A stretch of DNA of 64,000 bases from Capronia americana (lineage: Eukaryota > Ascomycota > Eurotiomycetes > Chaetothyriales > Herpotrichiellaceae), in NCBI GenBank assembly GCA_016110215.1, contig JADWQD010000008.1, positions 124,001 through 188,000 of the forward strand, given 5' to 3'. The notes beneath the pieces are model-generated. The model searched no databases and was not told where the DNA came from. It saw only the letters and a program-made list of their open reading frames with translations. This document shows, in pieces, positions 1-11,186 of the stretch (position 1 is its first letter; the number at the start of each line of letters is the position of its first letter). The translations under genes and the position numbers were made by a program.

Positions 1-1
1 C

Positions 2-715
2 GTCACGAAATTCATCAACGACACGGCATCATTGCCAGAGTTCGATCAAGAGCTTGACTCGTCGATAATCGAAAGCGAATTGCAGACACCATCACAATAT
101 CGGAGCGTTCGCGACTGGCAAGGCGCCAGCTATGAACTCTCCGCCGACGATCTGCTTGGAGGCTGTTTATTACCTGACGATCGGGAAACTGGTCTGCGGC
201 CCTGTGGGCCCTCCACCACCTATGGAGAACTGCCGGACGATATCTGGCTAAATCTGGCCAACGAAGAAAAGAGCAGAAGATCGGCACCCAGAAACACATC
301 AAGATCAACACCGAAGATCAACCATCCCCCAAGATCAAACGCATCACAAGCGTCAACTACCAGCAGTACGGTGGACGACGCTTTGGATGGATTCATGAGC
401 GGCCTGCAAGATTTGTACGCGGAGTTCTTCCTTTTAGGCAAATCTCCTCTTGATGACACCTGCTTCGAGATCTGCAACGTCTCGCCGTTGTTATACCAGT
501 CCAAGGAGTATATCAACGGCCATCTTTCGCGTACCGACAGGCTGCGAATGGCTGAGCTAAGCGCCGCCCTAGCTCAAGGATCGCCATTCAACATGCTAGT
601 CAAATGGGGTTCGCAGGGGATAGACAAACGGCTCTACTGTAGTCCAATGTACACAGCAAATTCCATCACGTGGATCTGCTTCCTCGTGGACCATCAAATG
701 CCCTTGCTGTGGTGA
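2..715 (+). CDS. 3' part of an unidentified protein, truncated by the window edge
   Basis: The frame is open from base 2 with no in-frame ATG at the left edge, so this is the C-terminal part (about 237 codons) of a gene that begins outside the window. A polar, Ser/Thr/Asn-rich stretch is followed by an ordered segment near residues 130-235. That segment ends in an alternation of charged and aromatic residues (ITWICFLVDHQ) which loosely recalls the last strands of a PAS-like fold; this is only an impression. The stop codon lies inside the sequence GTGAGATAA, which could instead be a splice donor, so the true C-terminus may lie further right. No function is assigned. Confidence 0.5.
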   Translation, partial: VTKFINDTASLPEFDQELDSSIIESELQTPSQYRSVRDWQGASYELSADDLLGGCLLPDDRETGLRPCGPSTTYGELPDDIWLNLANEEKSRRSAPRNTSRSTPKINHPPRSNASQASTTSSTVDDALDGFMSGLQDLYAEFFLLGKSPLDDTCFEICNVSPLLYQSKEYINGHLSRTDRLRMAELSAALAQGSPFNMLVKWGSQGIDKRLYCSPMYTANSITWICFLVDHQMPLLW

Positions 716-1875
716 GATAATCCGGCGAGCTGGAGCGCTTCTCCCGGGCCGAAACGAGGCCGAGCAATTACGATGTTGCCTTTGGACGGGTGAAACTGTG
801 TAGTTGCAGCGCGGTGGCAATTTACGACAAACCAACAAATTGGTGGCTCTCCGATTGTCGCCACGAATCACCTCAGCAGGGCGCTTTCTTTTTGCTCATA
901 CGGGTACCTGATCACCCCGAGACGGCGCCACGCTTCTGAATGCGACGGCAAGTGAGACAAATGAGGAGGTCAATGCGAGGAGGATAAAAGAGACGGGCGA
1001 AGACGGAAATGATTATCAGTTGATCATAGAAGGGCCGAGAATTGAGCCATGACGGCACAGCGTTGCAAAATTGGAGACGAGGTGGCAGCTTGGAATGGGC
1101 ACGGATGGGCAGATCCTGGCGCCCATGGCTGCCACTGCTGTGGTGGTTTCTAGGCGCCTTCTAGCGGCATTCGGCAATGGAAAAACAGGCACGGAGGGCC
1201 TGACCTCGACTTGGGTTCGCGGAAAGCGACGCAGGCCAGAAACCGGCCTTCGCCCCTTCTGACCCCTCCACGTCACGCCAACGTCTAAGAGTTGCCGGAC
1301 TCAGGAACGCTCACCCGATCGCCCCTTCGATTAGCCGGGACTAGTCACGCAACGTTGGGTGGCTTGGCTCCTCGCTCATCTCGAGACTTGTGTGCGCGAT
1401 GGCACCATGGAATAAGCGAGCAAACCCACGCCAGTGGAGTCCTTGGGCCCCTCACCATTCTTCCGCAACCTTGGTCCACCCCTCCCCAAATACCCGTATC
1501 CGAGATGCATCGCCTGCCCTTGGACGCTGAAGACGGCTTCGCGCCGGCGGGTGATACTCCAGTCTCACTCGGTGGCACTCCACCCAAGCATGAGAGAAAA
1601 AAGGCAATGGTTAGGCGCTCATGCTCGACATTTAAACTTCTCCACGGTTTGCTTTGTGTTTGTTCAACCCCGTTCTGTCACTCCTTCTGGAACAAAGAGT
1701 CGATCAAGGAGGGGCGATAACCTCGAGAAGGCGTACCCGTGACATAAATCGCCGAGCGGAGAAACTGCACTGTTTCGTACTTTTACACTCACCCTCGCTA
1801 GAATCCATAACTTCTCGCTTCTGCTGGATCTCAACCAGACCGATTCTTTCAACAGCCACACCATAACCCGGCGAA
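716..1875. other. intergenic, promoter side of the 1876 gene
   Basis: No convincing coding sequence. Short ORFs on both strands are mutually antisense and lack composition or domain support. The last 150 bases are pyrimidine-rich (runs such as TTTTACACTCACCC) and probably form the promoter and 5' UTR of the next gene. Confidence 0.5.
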
Positions 1876-2646
1876 ATGTTCAACGAGAACTTCACTTTCG
1901 GGTCGTCCCCAAACCCGACGGCGCTCGAATTCAGCATCGAACAATGTACTTCGGCAGAGATCTCACCATTCACATCCCGTTGTTCAACACCCCATTCTTC
2001 ACACGGACCGTCAGCGCACCGCGACTCCAGATTCGACACATACAGGTCTACACCCCGACATCCTTCCATCACCACCCTGACCGCACAACTACAGTCGCAC
2101 GCATTAAGCGACATGGAGATGCGTTCACCGTCGCCGCCGCCCGTTGACATGGCTTCCCCTTCCGACTCGTCGTCGACAGCGGAGGACGAAGGATATTGCG
2201 AAGGCGCCGATACCCCTTCGACCACGGTGTCCGACTTCTCGTACGACTCGAATGAAATTGATCCTACGCTGTGGGATTTGTCGATGTCCGATACGATGGT
2301 CGCTACCTCATCACCGCGGCCTTCCCTTTCACTCGAAGCACAGGCCTTGTCATCATACACCATGCGTCGCCGCCAGCGGCAAGCCTTGGTTCGTCTACAA
2401 TGCCTAGCTTCGCGAACGCCGGACCTGGCTATGCTCATCGAGGAGTGCCACCCGTCATCGCTACCGTTTGAGACGGGAATATTGAAAGCGTATGGTTCAT
2501 CATGGGGAAGGAAGGACTCATCAAGCAGCGTCTCTGGCTTGGGAATTGGTGGGAGTGGGTCGAATTCAGGACGAATCGAGAAGGAGCGGACCACATCGGC
2601 AGTGGCAAACAGGAAAGCGCCGCGAATGAGAAAGCGAACTGGCTGA
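1876..2646 (+). CDS. conserved-looking Ser/Pro-rich hypothetical protein
   Basis: A single-exon ORF of 256 aa. The first 150 residues are low-complexity, rich in Ser, Thr and Pro with acidic patches (DSSSTAEDEGYCEG). A more ordered basic/helical segment follows at about 165-195 (RRRQRQALVRLQCLASRTPDLAMLIEE), then a Gly/Ser linker and a very basic C-terminus (RKAPRMRKRTG). The arrangement suggests a disordered, possibly nuclear or kinase-regulated protein with one short helical motif. A longer ORF on the opposite strand is an antisense shadow: it lacks the acidic/basic organisation and would run into the upstream region. The family is not recognised. Confidence 0.65.
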   Translation: MFNENFTFGSSPNPTALEFSIEQCTSAEISPFTSRCSTPHSSHGPSAHRDSRFDTYRSTPRHPSITTLTAQLQSHALSDMEMRSPSPPPVDMASPSDSSSTAEDEGYCEGADTPSTTVSDFSYDSNEIDPTLWDLSMSDTMVATSSPRPSLSLEAQALSSYTMRRRQRQALVRLQCLASRTPDLAMLIEECHPSSLPFETGILKAYGSSWGRKDSSSSVSGLGIGGSGSNSGRIEKERTTSAVANRKAPRMRKRTG

Positions 2647-3083
2647 GCAGGGTGTGGTTGTGACGGATGTGAATGATTGTACGATACCCAAACAGCGAAA
2701 TATATGAAATGGAGATTATGGTCTCGAATGTTCTCGACCGAATTACCTTCCGCCATCAGAAACACCCCATTTCCCACCTGACAGTTTACAGCGGTAAATG
2801 ACGGGTCAAATGCACAGATCCGGGTATGTGCCTCGACTGGGATAAATGGGATTTACGAGGAATGTCGCCAATATGGCCTTTCACCCGTTTTCCAAGCCAT
2901 ATAGATACACGTCCACGACACTAAGCGATACCATTAAATCCAAGACGAACGAGCCATAGGTAATGATGTGTATAAGTATACCGTTCGTCGTGTGTCCTGT
3001 CCTGTTCCCGATCGTGGTCCGGTCACGATCCTGATCCCCATTCTGATCTCATCGGGATCAGATCAGCCCCGCAGCGTGAGCGC

Positions 3084-3118
3084 ACGAGCACGAGCACAAG
3101 CACGAGTACGAGTACGAT
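3084..3118. repeat. degenerate GAGCAC/GAGTAC short tandem repeat
   Basis: About six imperfect hexamers of the form (G)AGCAC drifting to GAGTAC. Simple-sequence repeat in non-coding DNA. Confidence 0.7.
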
Positions 3119-3574
3119 TACATACAGTAGTACAAGTACCGTGGTGCATACTCGTGGAAGGATCCGAAGGATTTAACCTTACATGACTGTAGCTGCTACT
3201 ACCTGTGAGGGCGAGCTGGGTGGATACGCAGGGCGCGTGAAATGTCAATGTCAATATCAATGTTGCATCAGACACGGCTTGACTGACTACAAGTACAGTA
3301 GCTCGATCTCGTCCCATTTGCCCTGTGTGTGGTGCAATCTTGTCATGCACGTCGTGTCCGTGCATGGTGAGCTCGATTTGCGGGGAAGAGCTGCTGACGT
3401 GCATATCATGTGTGGGTGCACAATTAGGTATGTGAGTACGTATGTATTGCAACCCGAAGCGGACGAAACATGCACGCGAAGGTGAAGTTGAAGTGAAGTT
3501 GCTTTTTGGGCAAGGAAGCTCATCGTCCAATGCCCGATGCCTAAAGCCCTGCAGCCAACAGCCACTCCGCATTC

Positions 3575-3596
3575 GCTTCTGCTTCTGCTTCTGCTT
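3575..3596. repeat. GCTTCT short tandem repeat
   Basis: Three to four copies of the hexamer GCTTCT followed by a T-run. Non-coding microsatellite. Confidence 0.7.
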
Positions 3597-4038
3597 TTTC
3601 TACTCTCTCCACCGTCCTACAGTAGTTCTGGGACTTTCTTTTCTTCGCCCGCCCGTCTTTTCCGGCTGGGGATTCGAAAATCTCTGCATACGAGCTATGT
3701 TCGTATTCGAGGAACTACACTACACTACAGTACTACCACTACCTATGTCCTTGGATTCCTTTTCCGTGACCGTGTATTTAGGTTGCGGGGGAACTTTCTT
3801 TTCACAAGGATTTTTTTTTCAGGCGGCTTAGATTTTTTCCCCTGTCGGCTGCGTGCACCCAGAAAGGGACCACCGCGTAAGGCGGCACAGCCTGCACAGA
3901 ATGGGACGCGACTTGGAATGCGTTACAGTACGAAGTAGAAAGGTTTTCAGAACCTTGATTTAATAACATACGTACTCGGTAGAGATAGATCCCACAGACC
4001 GAGGGAGATGATGGTGGCTCGGATTCAAGGTCGACTGT

Positions 4039-4060
4039 GTACCTGTACCTGTACCTGTAC
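4039..4060. repeat. GTACCT short tandem repeat
   Basis: Three full GTACCT units plus a partial fourth. Related GTACCTAGGTAC words recur elsewhere in the intergenic DNA of the window, for example at 21318-21329. Confidence 0.75.
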
Positions 4061-4252
4061 GAGTATCCAAGACTCATATGCTCGAGCACCTGACGGCTCA
4101 AGGGACGCTCATACAAACCTTGCATGCCGCGTGCTCTGTCGAGTCATGCATGAGTCCACCTCGTACAGTGTACATAGTAGCACATGCCTAGTATACCTAG
4201 GTGCGGGTCGGGATTGCGGAACTCGTGCCTTCTGCTGTACGTACAACCCATG

Positions 4253-4496
4253 TAATTAATTAATCATTGAAAATAGTAGTAAAGTTTCTGTATTGAGTCC
4301 CGTCTGCGTGGTTCCTTAACCTGGACTCCTCGCTCGACTCGACCACTACAGCTACACATAGGTTCTGAAGGCCAGAGAAGGCAATGTGTATACGTATTGT
4401 AGGAGTACGAATACGGGTACTGGGACAGGGCCACTGGTCGGCGGATGACAAAGCCTCCGAGTTGCTCATGTACGTAGAAGATTGATTAATTAATTA
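4253..4496. repeat. 14-bp AT-rich perfect inverted repeat flanking about 216 bp
   Basis: TAATTAATTAATCA at 4253-4266 is the exact reverse complement of TGATTAATTAATTA at 4483-4496. The similarity does not extend into the inner or outer flanks, and no target-site duplication is evident. A mobile miniature element is therefore possible but not shown. Confidence 0.4.
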
Positions 4497-6463
4497 TTCA
4501 TCAACCACTGCCACAGGCCTCGACGATACCAACAAGCATGTACGAGTAGGATAGACAGGGGAAGCGCAACGAATCACGCAAGCAAGCAAGCAATGACGAG
4601 AACAACGCTCGTGATTCCAAGGTTCAATGGAATGTCGAGTCGAGTCAGGTGCGAAGCTATGTACTGTAGGATCCGCGAAAGTAAAAAAATGCCTCCTCGC
4701 GGCCGTCGGTCGCCGCGAATCGCCGCATATAGGGACTTGAGGTTTGTTGCAATGTAAACGAGGTACTCGGTACGTACTCCGTAGAGGACGAAGGGATGGA
4801 TGCCTTAGGAAGACAGATACGCAACAGCGGAGTACAGGTAGCAAGCAAAAAGTTAAAGTACTGTGTGCTGAATTGTCATGAGATGCGTGCAAATGCAGCC
4901 CCGTGATTCAGGCTCAGGTCGATTGATCTGGCCTGAAACGAGTTGGCGTACGGAGTGGCGTAATTACCGTGTCTTTCACATGTGGCAGAAGAACATGCAG
5001 AGGCATAGGCAAGTTTACGGTAAAGTACCGTTTGCCGGAAGGAGCCACATCGGCGTAAAAATCCTAAGGGACCCAGGACAGCGGCACGGAGAGGAGACCG
5101 ACCCGCCTGCTTGAATCTGAATGTCCGAGGTCCTGCTCTGCGAGGGAAAGGATCTCGCTTCTTCGGGATCGTGGACCGGGTTTGTTCTGCAGCATACGCA
5201 CTTTAATTTTGGTAGCATGCTGACGAAGCGGACGTGTTGGATATACGTACAGCAAGTACTATGCAAGCTGCTCCGCTCCGTTACTATGTACACGAGACAC
5301 GTCGGATCGCGACTCGCAAGACTGTCATGCTTCTGCTCAGAACTTGCCTGTTTTCATGACCGTGAGAAGCCGCACCGGGCACGAGACCACGGTGCGAAGA
5401 GCAGCAACGGTCACCGACATTGAATGGATCACACAACACAACGAGGCGCCTGATCTCGGGACTTCACTGCGTAGATATCTCGGAAAAGAACGTCTGGATT
5501 TCGAGATTCCGGGTAGGGGTTTCAGAGTCAAACTCCATGCTCGTAGTATGAGTGAGCTTCAAAGTACCAAAGCATGCAATACGTCAGACGCTGAGAGGAG
5601 GGTGCCACTGTTTCTTCACCCATGTGGTAACGGCACCGTCCGAGGCAGGCTCATAAAGGCGTAACCAGCTGGTATGGATGGAGGTATGGAAGCCTCCCCG
5701 ACGCTCCTCGACCGCTGTCGAATCTCAGCAAATCTAAAGACCGGGCGGGCCGTCTCGCTGAAATTCCCGTTTCGCATCCGGCCTGCCCTCCCGATGGACT
5801 GCAAGCAGGGGGTTAGGTTCTGAATAATCCAAGGGCAACGTAGAGCATGTGATTCAGCCGATAGTCTACGGCCCCATCGGTTGCGCGGATCGAAAAATGC
5901 AGGGAGAGATCTTCGGACGTGGGATGACCTGTAGGGGGGAAAATAATTTGGCGTTTGTCTGATCGGGTGTCGGCTTCTGCTCTCGACCCATGGACCTCGC
6001 CCGTTCCAGAAGGTCGCCAGGTAAGCCACAAGCGCAGCTAACTACCCTCTAGTGCCAGAAGGAGAATGGCCACCGGAGCGTCTCGACCTTGGCCAGAGTG
6101 TTCTGGACTTTCTAGAACAACAACAGCTCTTCTGCGACGCTGCGAGTCGGTCTATGGCTTCTCGCCAGTATTCAACCTCTCGCTGTCCACAGTCCTTATG
6201 CCACAGAGAAGAGTGATCAATGGGAGTATGGTTGAGACCTTTCCTGCTGCAGTGTCCTCGGCTTCTCAACGGTGCATCATGCAGATGGCAGGCGGTGTTG
6301 CGCGTCACTCCGTTGACCCGAAACGGATTCACGGCTCGATGGAAAGACTGACAATTTCTCAGCAGGTCTGGCCATTTACTTCTGCAGCAGGAGTGCCTTC
6401 TGGACAAATCTCAGAAGCATCTGCGACTACCCGTTCGGTCGGCGCCAACCCTTGACGGTCAAG

Positions 6464-8503
6464 TCATCCAAAACCTTCCCATTCATCGCTCCCTTTGTCC
6501 TGGTGCGCCTTCCTTTTCGCTCGTTGACTGCCCTCCACGGCGCCGCGCTTCCGATCGACCTCCCTTCTCTCGTAACCACTCTGCGTGCCAATCCTCGCCT
6601 TCCTCTTCATCCGTTTGGTCTTCTCGTCATCATCTGCATGAATAGCTCGCCGAGACTGGACGCCATGCTGCTTGAGGTCCTTTCTTGCTGACTTGGACAC
6701 ACCCGGAAGCGCGTGCAGTAGCCACGGTTGGATTCCCGACTTCACCGTCGAGGTTGGCGCCGTCCCTGGGGTACTCTGCGAGCCTGTGATGGGGCCCTCC
6801 GACTTCCGTTGCGTCTTCTCACTGGCAGCGATGACGTTCGCTATGCCCTTGACGTACTGCACGTCCTCCTTGGTGTAAAAGCTGACACATACGCCGCCTT
6901 CTCTTCCAGCCCGTCCCGTGCGTCCTGCACGGTGAACATATCCCGCGACGGTGGTTGGTATGTCGTAATTGACGACCACGTTGACCCCCCTGAAATCGAC
7001 GCCACGCGAAAGCAGGTCAGTAGTAATCAGGACCCATACTTTCCCCTGCCGAAAGCTTTTCATGATCGACGATCTCGCTTGCTGGGACAGGGACGAATGG
7101 AGCACTGCCACGCGTGATGAACCGCCTGCCTCAGCTGATATATCGTATTGAAGTTCGCTGAATAAGGCTTGCGCTCGGTCAATGGTTTGCGTAAAGACCA
7201 GGAACGGCGGACGCAACGGCGGCGCCGTCTTCCCAGACTCGTCCTTCGATGCTGACGTTGGCCGTGACGGATGAAGTAATTGCCGCATTCCCAATAGCTT
7301 GCCGGACTCAGTTGCGGTATAGACTAATCGATGTGATATTGTTGGTAAGCTTGTGTCCTTCAGCCCAACAATCGCCCGGAGCAGCGGTGGGCGCCCGTTT
7401 CGCGGGATTTTGAGCTTCATCTGACGTTCAGTGACGGATTGTACCGCCAGCTCTTCGATATTTGATCCTATCGTTGCTGACCACATGCTTATCCTCAGCG
7501 AAGGTGAAATGCACGCCGACCAAATGGCAAGGGTTTGGGACCGGAAGAGGGGGTCGAGGAGAACGTCCGCTTCGTCAAATATCAAATTCTCGACATTTGC
7601 TAGAGTGTGTGGTGACACCCCGTCGTCATCTTCCCACGAGGGAGAAAGAAGATGGACCAGACTCAGAGGTGTCGAAACTAGGACGTCGCTTTTGACGATT
7701 GTCGGGTTCGCTGTAGATGCCTCTTGCTCTGGGCCGCTAGTCTCCCCTGCATCGGATTCCGAGTCTGCTTCGGCCGATTCACTGCCGTCCCCAAACAGTC
7801 TCATTCCCTTCTTTATTGCCGTGATGGTAACACCCGTCTTCGCTGCTAGCTTCCGACCCTCGTTGACGATTTGAAAAACAAGTTCTTTTGTCGGGGCCAG
7901 AATGATAGCACGGACATGTTTGTCTGCCTCGTCTGCGCTTTCGTGGTGGGCTTTGGAGATTTTGTCAATCAGCGGAACGAGAAAAGCCAGAGTCTTGCCG
8001 CTTCCTGTCGGCGCAACGGTCAGGAGATTGGGCTCAGTGTCCTGATTGAGCAAGAGCGGCAGGGTAGCAATCTGAACCTCCGTGGGTTCGAGATATGCCT
8101 GCCCCGTGATGTTTCGTACAAGAGCCGCATTTGCGCTGAATTCGGTGCGAAGTTGGTCAAACGCGGTCAGAGGTCTAGGGAAGATTCGAGATTGCTCTTT
8201 CTGTGCTTTTCGCGACTCGGTAGACTTGCGTATCGTCCGAAATTGATTCAAGTCCACGATCTTGATGTTGTGCTTCTTGTGGACATGTCTGATATCCTGC
8301 TCGGAGAGCGGCCTGGATACACTAGCTGGAGAATATTCATTGTCTGTAACGTCGGGCCCTCTTTTACGCTTCCGGCCGCTGGTGTCATCTGGCCCATCAT
8401 AGGTGGCAGCCTGTCCTGATGCTGAAGGAATGTTCTGTGGCGCAGCGTCCGTGAAGTTCGCTTTATGCCGGGTAGACCGGGACAGTAGTTTGAGCGCATC
8501 CAT
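6464..8503 (-). CDS. rok1: ATP-dependent RNA helicase Rok1 (DDX52 family)
   Basis: Intronless, 679 aa. This is a DEAD-box helicase of the Rok1/DDX52 type, which in yeast acts in the nucleolus on early 40S pre-ribosomes. Visible motifs are the Q-motif glutamine in EPTEVQ near 139-144, motif I APTGSGKT (164-171), motif Ia APTKEL (about 203), motif II DEAD (310-313), motif III SAT (342-344) and motif VI HRAGRTGRAGR in the second RecA lobe. The N-terminal 100 residues are basic and polar, and the C-terminal tail is Lys/Arg-rich with KRMKRKARIG, as expected for rRNA contact. An acidic insert between motifs Ia and II (near 239-265) makes it longer than the yeast protein. The start is the first ATG of the frame. 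Confidence 0.93.
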   Translation of the reverse strand: MDALKLLSRSTRHKANFTDAAPQNIPSASGQAATYDGPDDTSGRKRKRGPDVTDNEYSPASVSRPLSEQDIRHVHKKHNIKIVDLNQFRTIRKSTESRKAQKEQSRIFPRPLTAFDQLRTEFSANAALVRNITGQAYLEPTEVQIATLPLLLNQDTEPNLLTVAPTGSGKTLAFLVPLIDKISKAHHESADEADKHVRAIILAPTKELVFQIVNEGRKLAAKTGVTITAIKKGMRLFGDGSESAEADSESDAGETSGPEQEASTANPTIVKSDVLVSTPLSLVHLLSPSWEDDDGVSPHTLANVENLIFDEADVLLDPLFRSQTLAIWSACISPSLRISMWSATIGSNIEELAVQSVTERQMKLKIPRNGRPPLLRAIVGLKDTSLPTISHRLVYTATESGKLLGMRQLLHPSRPTSASKDESGKTAPPLRPPFLVFTQTIDRAQALFSELQYDISAEAGGSSRVAVLHSSLSQQARSSIMKSFRQGKVWVLITTDLLSRGVDFRGVNVVVNYDIPTTVAGYVHRAGRTGRAGREGGVCVSFYTKEDVQYVKGIANVIAASEKTQRKSEGPITGSQSTPGTAPTSTVKSGIQPWLLHALPGVSKSARKDLKQHGVQSRRAIHADDDEKTKRMKRKARIGTQSGYERREVDRKRGAVEGSQRAKRKAHQDKGSDEWEGFG

Positions 8504-9266
8504 GTCAACTCATGGTTTTACTGACTATAATTCCATGCGTCCAAGTAAGGCCAGAGAGTAAAGGGCTTGAGCAGCTACAGTGTGGTTTTTTGTTGAACGT
8601 CTGGACCCCGTGGTTTGCAATCTTAACGGCCCAGGCTTTGGCGGCGATCTGATTTTGATGCCAAGCCTTCGGGAATATAATTCTCCGGACCCGGGCCACG
8701 GAGAGCTGTGCGGCGAATCAAGGTGCGAGGCTGCGAGGCTGCGAGGGTACGAGGCTTGCCAATTCACTGCTACGAGCCACAGTAGCAGCGATTGACTGCA
8801 TTTCGCCTGCGAACAAAAGATCAACCTCAACATAAGCACCATGGTTGACGACCGACTTCTTGTTGACCTCCATCTATACCAGTTCGAGGTTGAAGTATGC
8901 GGACACTTCGTTCTACGTCAAGCTATTCAGTAATATGGGCGTGATATGCCAAGCCCAATCTAGACGCGAAAGGACAACTCTCAGCGTCTCAACAGCCCAG
9001 GCACGACGCTGTCATTGCGCATCTTAGAGATAAGAGAACTCTCATCCCTTGACCAAACACTTCAGTGAGCCTTGTGCACCATTCGATCAACGTCACTGTC
9101 CTCCCAGTGCACCAACGCTTATCCACCAGATCGGCAGGTAAAGTCGCCATTACGAGTGCTTGTTTCCTCGAACGACATCAAGCGGTGCTAACAGTCGCTT
9201 CGGCTGTAGCCTGTTGAGGAATTGACTAGTTAGCAGATTGTCCAGCGTCCGCCATCAATACCATGA
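8504..9266. other. intergenic, rok1 promoter and transporter 3' flank
   Basis: No supported gene. It contains a short GCGAGGCT-type repeat near 8724-8757. The proximal part is the promoter of rok1, which is transcribed leftward; the distal part is the 3' flank of the transporter gene. Confidence 0.5.
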
Positions 9267-11186
9267 TTACGAGGAGCAGACCTTTTCGTTGCCCCACACT
9301 TCCTCCTCTGTGCTCTTTCTGCCCAACTTTTCCTCCAAGATGACCGTGCTCTGGACACACTTGTACTTCCGGAACTTCCGCGCAGGCAACTTGGCCTCAA
9401 ACTGGGTGTGGCTGTCAGCAATACATCCTGCCTTGAAACGTAGATGCAGCATACCATTTCGTCAATCTCTTCCAGCGTGCGACCTTTGACCTCCGGCAGG
9501 AAGAAGAAGACCCAGAGCGCGGAGACAACGCAAGAAGGAAACCAGATATAGCCATAGCGCGGACCCCAGTCTAATGAGGCTGGATTGATGAAGTAGGGTG
9601 CCGTGAACGTCGTCAACCAAGCTCCTAGGAAGCCAATGGCCGCAGCAAGACCGAAGGTATAGCTCCGAAGACGTTGGGTCGGTAGTTCACCACCAGAGAG
9701 CCAGGCGTAAGTTGCTATCATGCCCTGTTCAGTTGTCAGATCTGTCTTCGACTCGGCTTGCTCTTCGGACAAATACTCACATTGTAGCTCATCATGTACA
9801 AGGTGACAAGGGCGACAATGACCTTCCCTGTCGTCTTCGTACCTGGGTTCTTGTCATAGACAACTGCAATGATGAGTTGCAGAATTCCGCACACAATGAG
9901 ACCACTCATAAGGAGGACTCTGCGGCGTCCATACCGGACAACGATCGTGGAGTTGATGAGGATGGCAACCAATCCCGTTGCACTTAGAATGCAACTCATG
10001 CCGAAAGGGTTACTGACATGTGCCATGGCGAAGAAATAAGCCTTGTAGGCTGTTACTCTGGGTTAGAACCAATCTTGACACGGACAGAGAGAATTTACCA
10101 ATGATAAACATGGAGCCTGATGCAGCCTGAAGGGTGACCGCGCATACGGCCAGAGTTGTTCGTCGTCGGTTGACGGGATTTTTGAACATGTCCAAGATTC
10201 CCACGCTGCTCTTGAGCTCCATCTCCTTCTCGATCGCCGTGCGGATGACGAGTGCTTCGGCGCCTACATCTGCCCCATCCGGCCTCAGCCATTTGAGCGA
10301 CTTAATTCCCTCTTCATGTCGTCCCTGCAAGATCAGCCACCTGGTTACAACAGTCAGCAAGTTTGTTCATATACCCCGTATCGTGCGTGTATGGGTCTTG
10401 AGAATGAAGAGGAAGTGGGAAATACGGAAGCGGACTGAAATATACATGCCTTGGAGATTCGGGGATAAAGAATATCGCAATTGTTAGAAAGGCGGGAACG
10501 ACGTAGATGATGCCGAGGGGAATGAGATATGCTGACTTGTCAGGTCGCTTGCTGGTGGCATAGTCAATTATGGTTCCGATAAGAGTGCCCTAGACGTGGT
10601 TAGAATTGCTGGTCGGCTCTGCTTTGGATTGGGGACATACAAATGAGGTGAAGAATTGGAATGCTGAGAGAAAGAGTCCCCGATACTTGGCTGGGCTGCT
10701 CTCTTGGATGTACAATTGCGAGAACGTCATGAAGTAGCCATTGGCCAAACCTATAAGCAGCCGCCCCAGGTATAAAGCTCCGATGTGAGTGGTTGCCATC
10801 ATTATGATATTCGAAATGCAACAGAGACCACTAGCAAGCCACAAGCAGTGTCTGCGCCCGAGTTTCGTTGCCGCAAAGCCTGCAGCACCAGAACTGACGA
10901 ATGCGCCGAGGGTCATAAGGGACGAAATCAACTGTTGCCGCAATGGCGTAAGATTCCACCCGATAGGAGTCTGCGGGGCTCTGTAGCCATAGATCTTTCG
11001 GGTTCACGTCAGTTGAGAGCCAATGCGAGAAATAGTCAAACAGACCTTTAAGAACCCCGGCATCGCCTGGAGACCACCAATAAGGCCAAAATCGACGCCA
11101 TATTGGAACGGCGATAACGTGATAATGGCACATGCAACAAAGCATCGCCAGTTGGCTGCAATACCGTCATCGTTTCTTCCTGCCAT
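9267..11186 (-). CDS. MFS sugar transporter, seven exons
   Basis: Exons 11186-11046, 10994-10641, 10589-10450, 10340-10099, 10049-9781, 9724-9455 and 9401-9267 join in phase to 516 aa, the normal length for a 12-helix fungal sugar porter. Family marks are the N-terminal YGVDFGLIGG, the GRR loop after helix 2, PESPRWL at the end of helix 6 (created across the exon 3/4 join), a second GRRR loop and PEVKGRTLEEIDEMF after helix 12. It most resembles hexose or alpha-glucoside proton symporters of the plasma membrane; the substrate cannot be read from sequence. Intron 3 (10449-10341) starts with GC (AAG|GCATGT) and ends in CAG. The other five introns are GT-AG, 49-56 bp. The start codon is the first ATG of the conserved frame. 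Confidence 0.88.

Larger units (their letters stand above)
2647..6463. other. gene-free 3.8-kb stretch with short GTAC-type repeats
   Basis: No ORF here has codon structure or a recognisable domain. The sequence is rich in GTAC-containing words and short direct repeats: GAGCAC/GAGTAC units near 3085-3118, GCTTCT units near 3575-3596 and GTACCT units at 4039-4060. A 14-bp inverted repeat bounds 4253-4496. The neighbours converge on it, so most of it is 3'-flanking sequence. Confidence 0.6.

Noticed and set aside
1704..2777. 357-codon ORF on the - strand
   Set aside because: Antisense to the 1876 gene; its composition mirrors the Ser-rich sense protein and it extends into the promoter without domain support.
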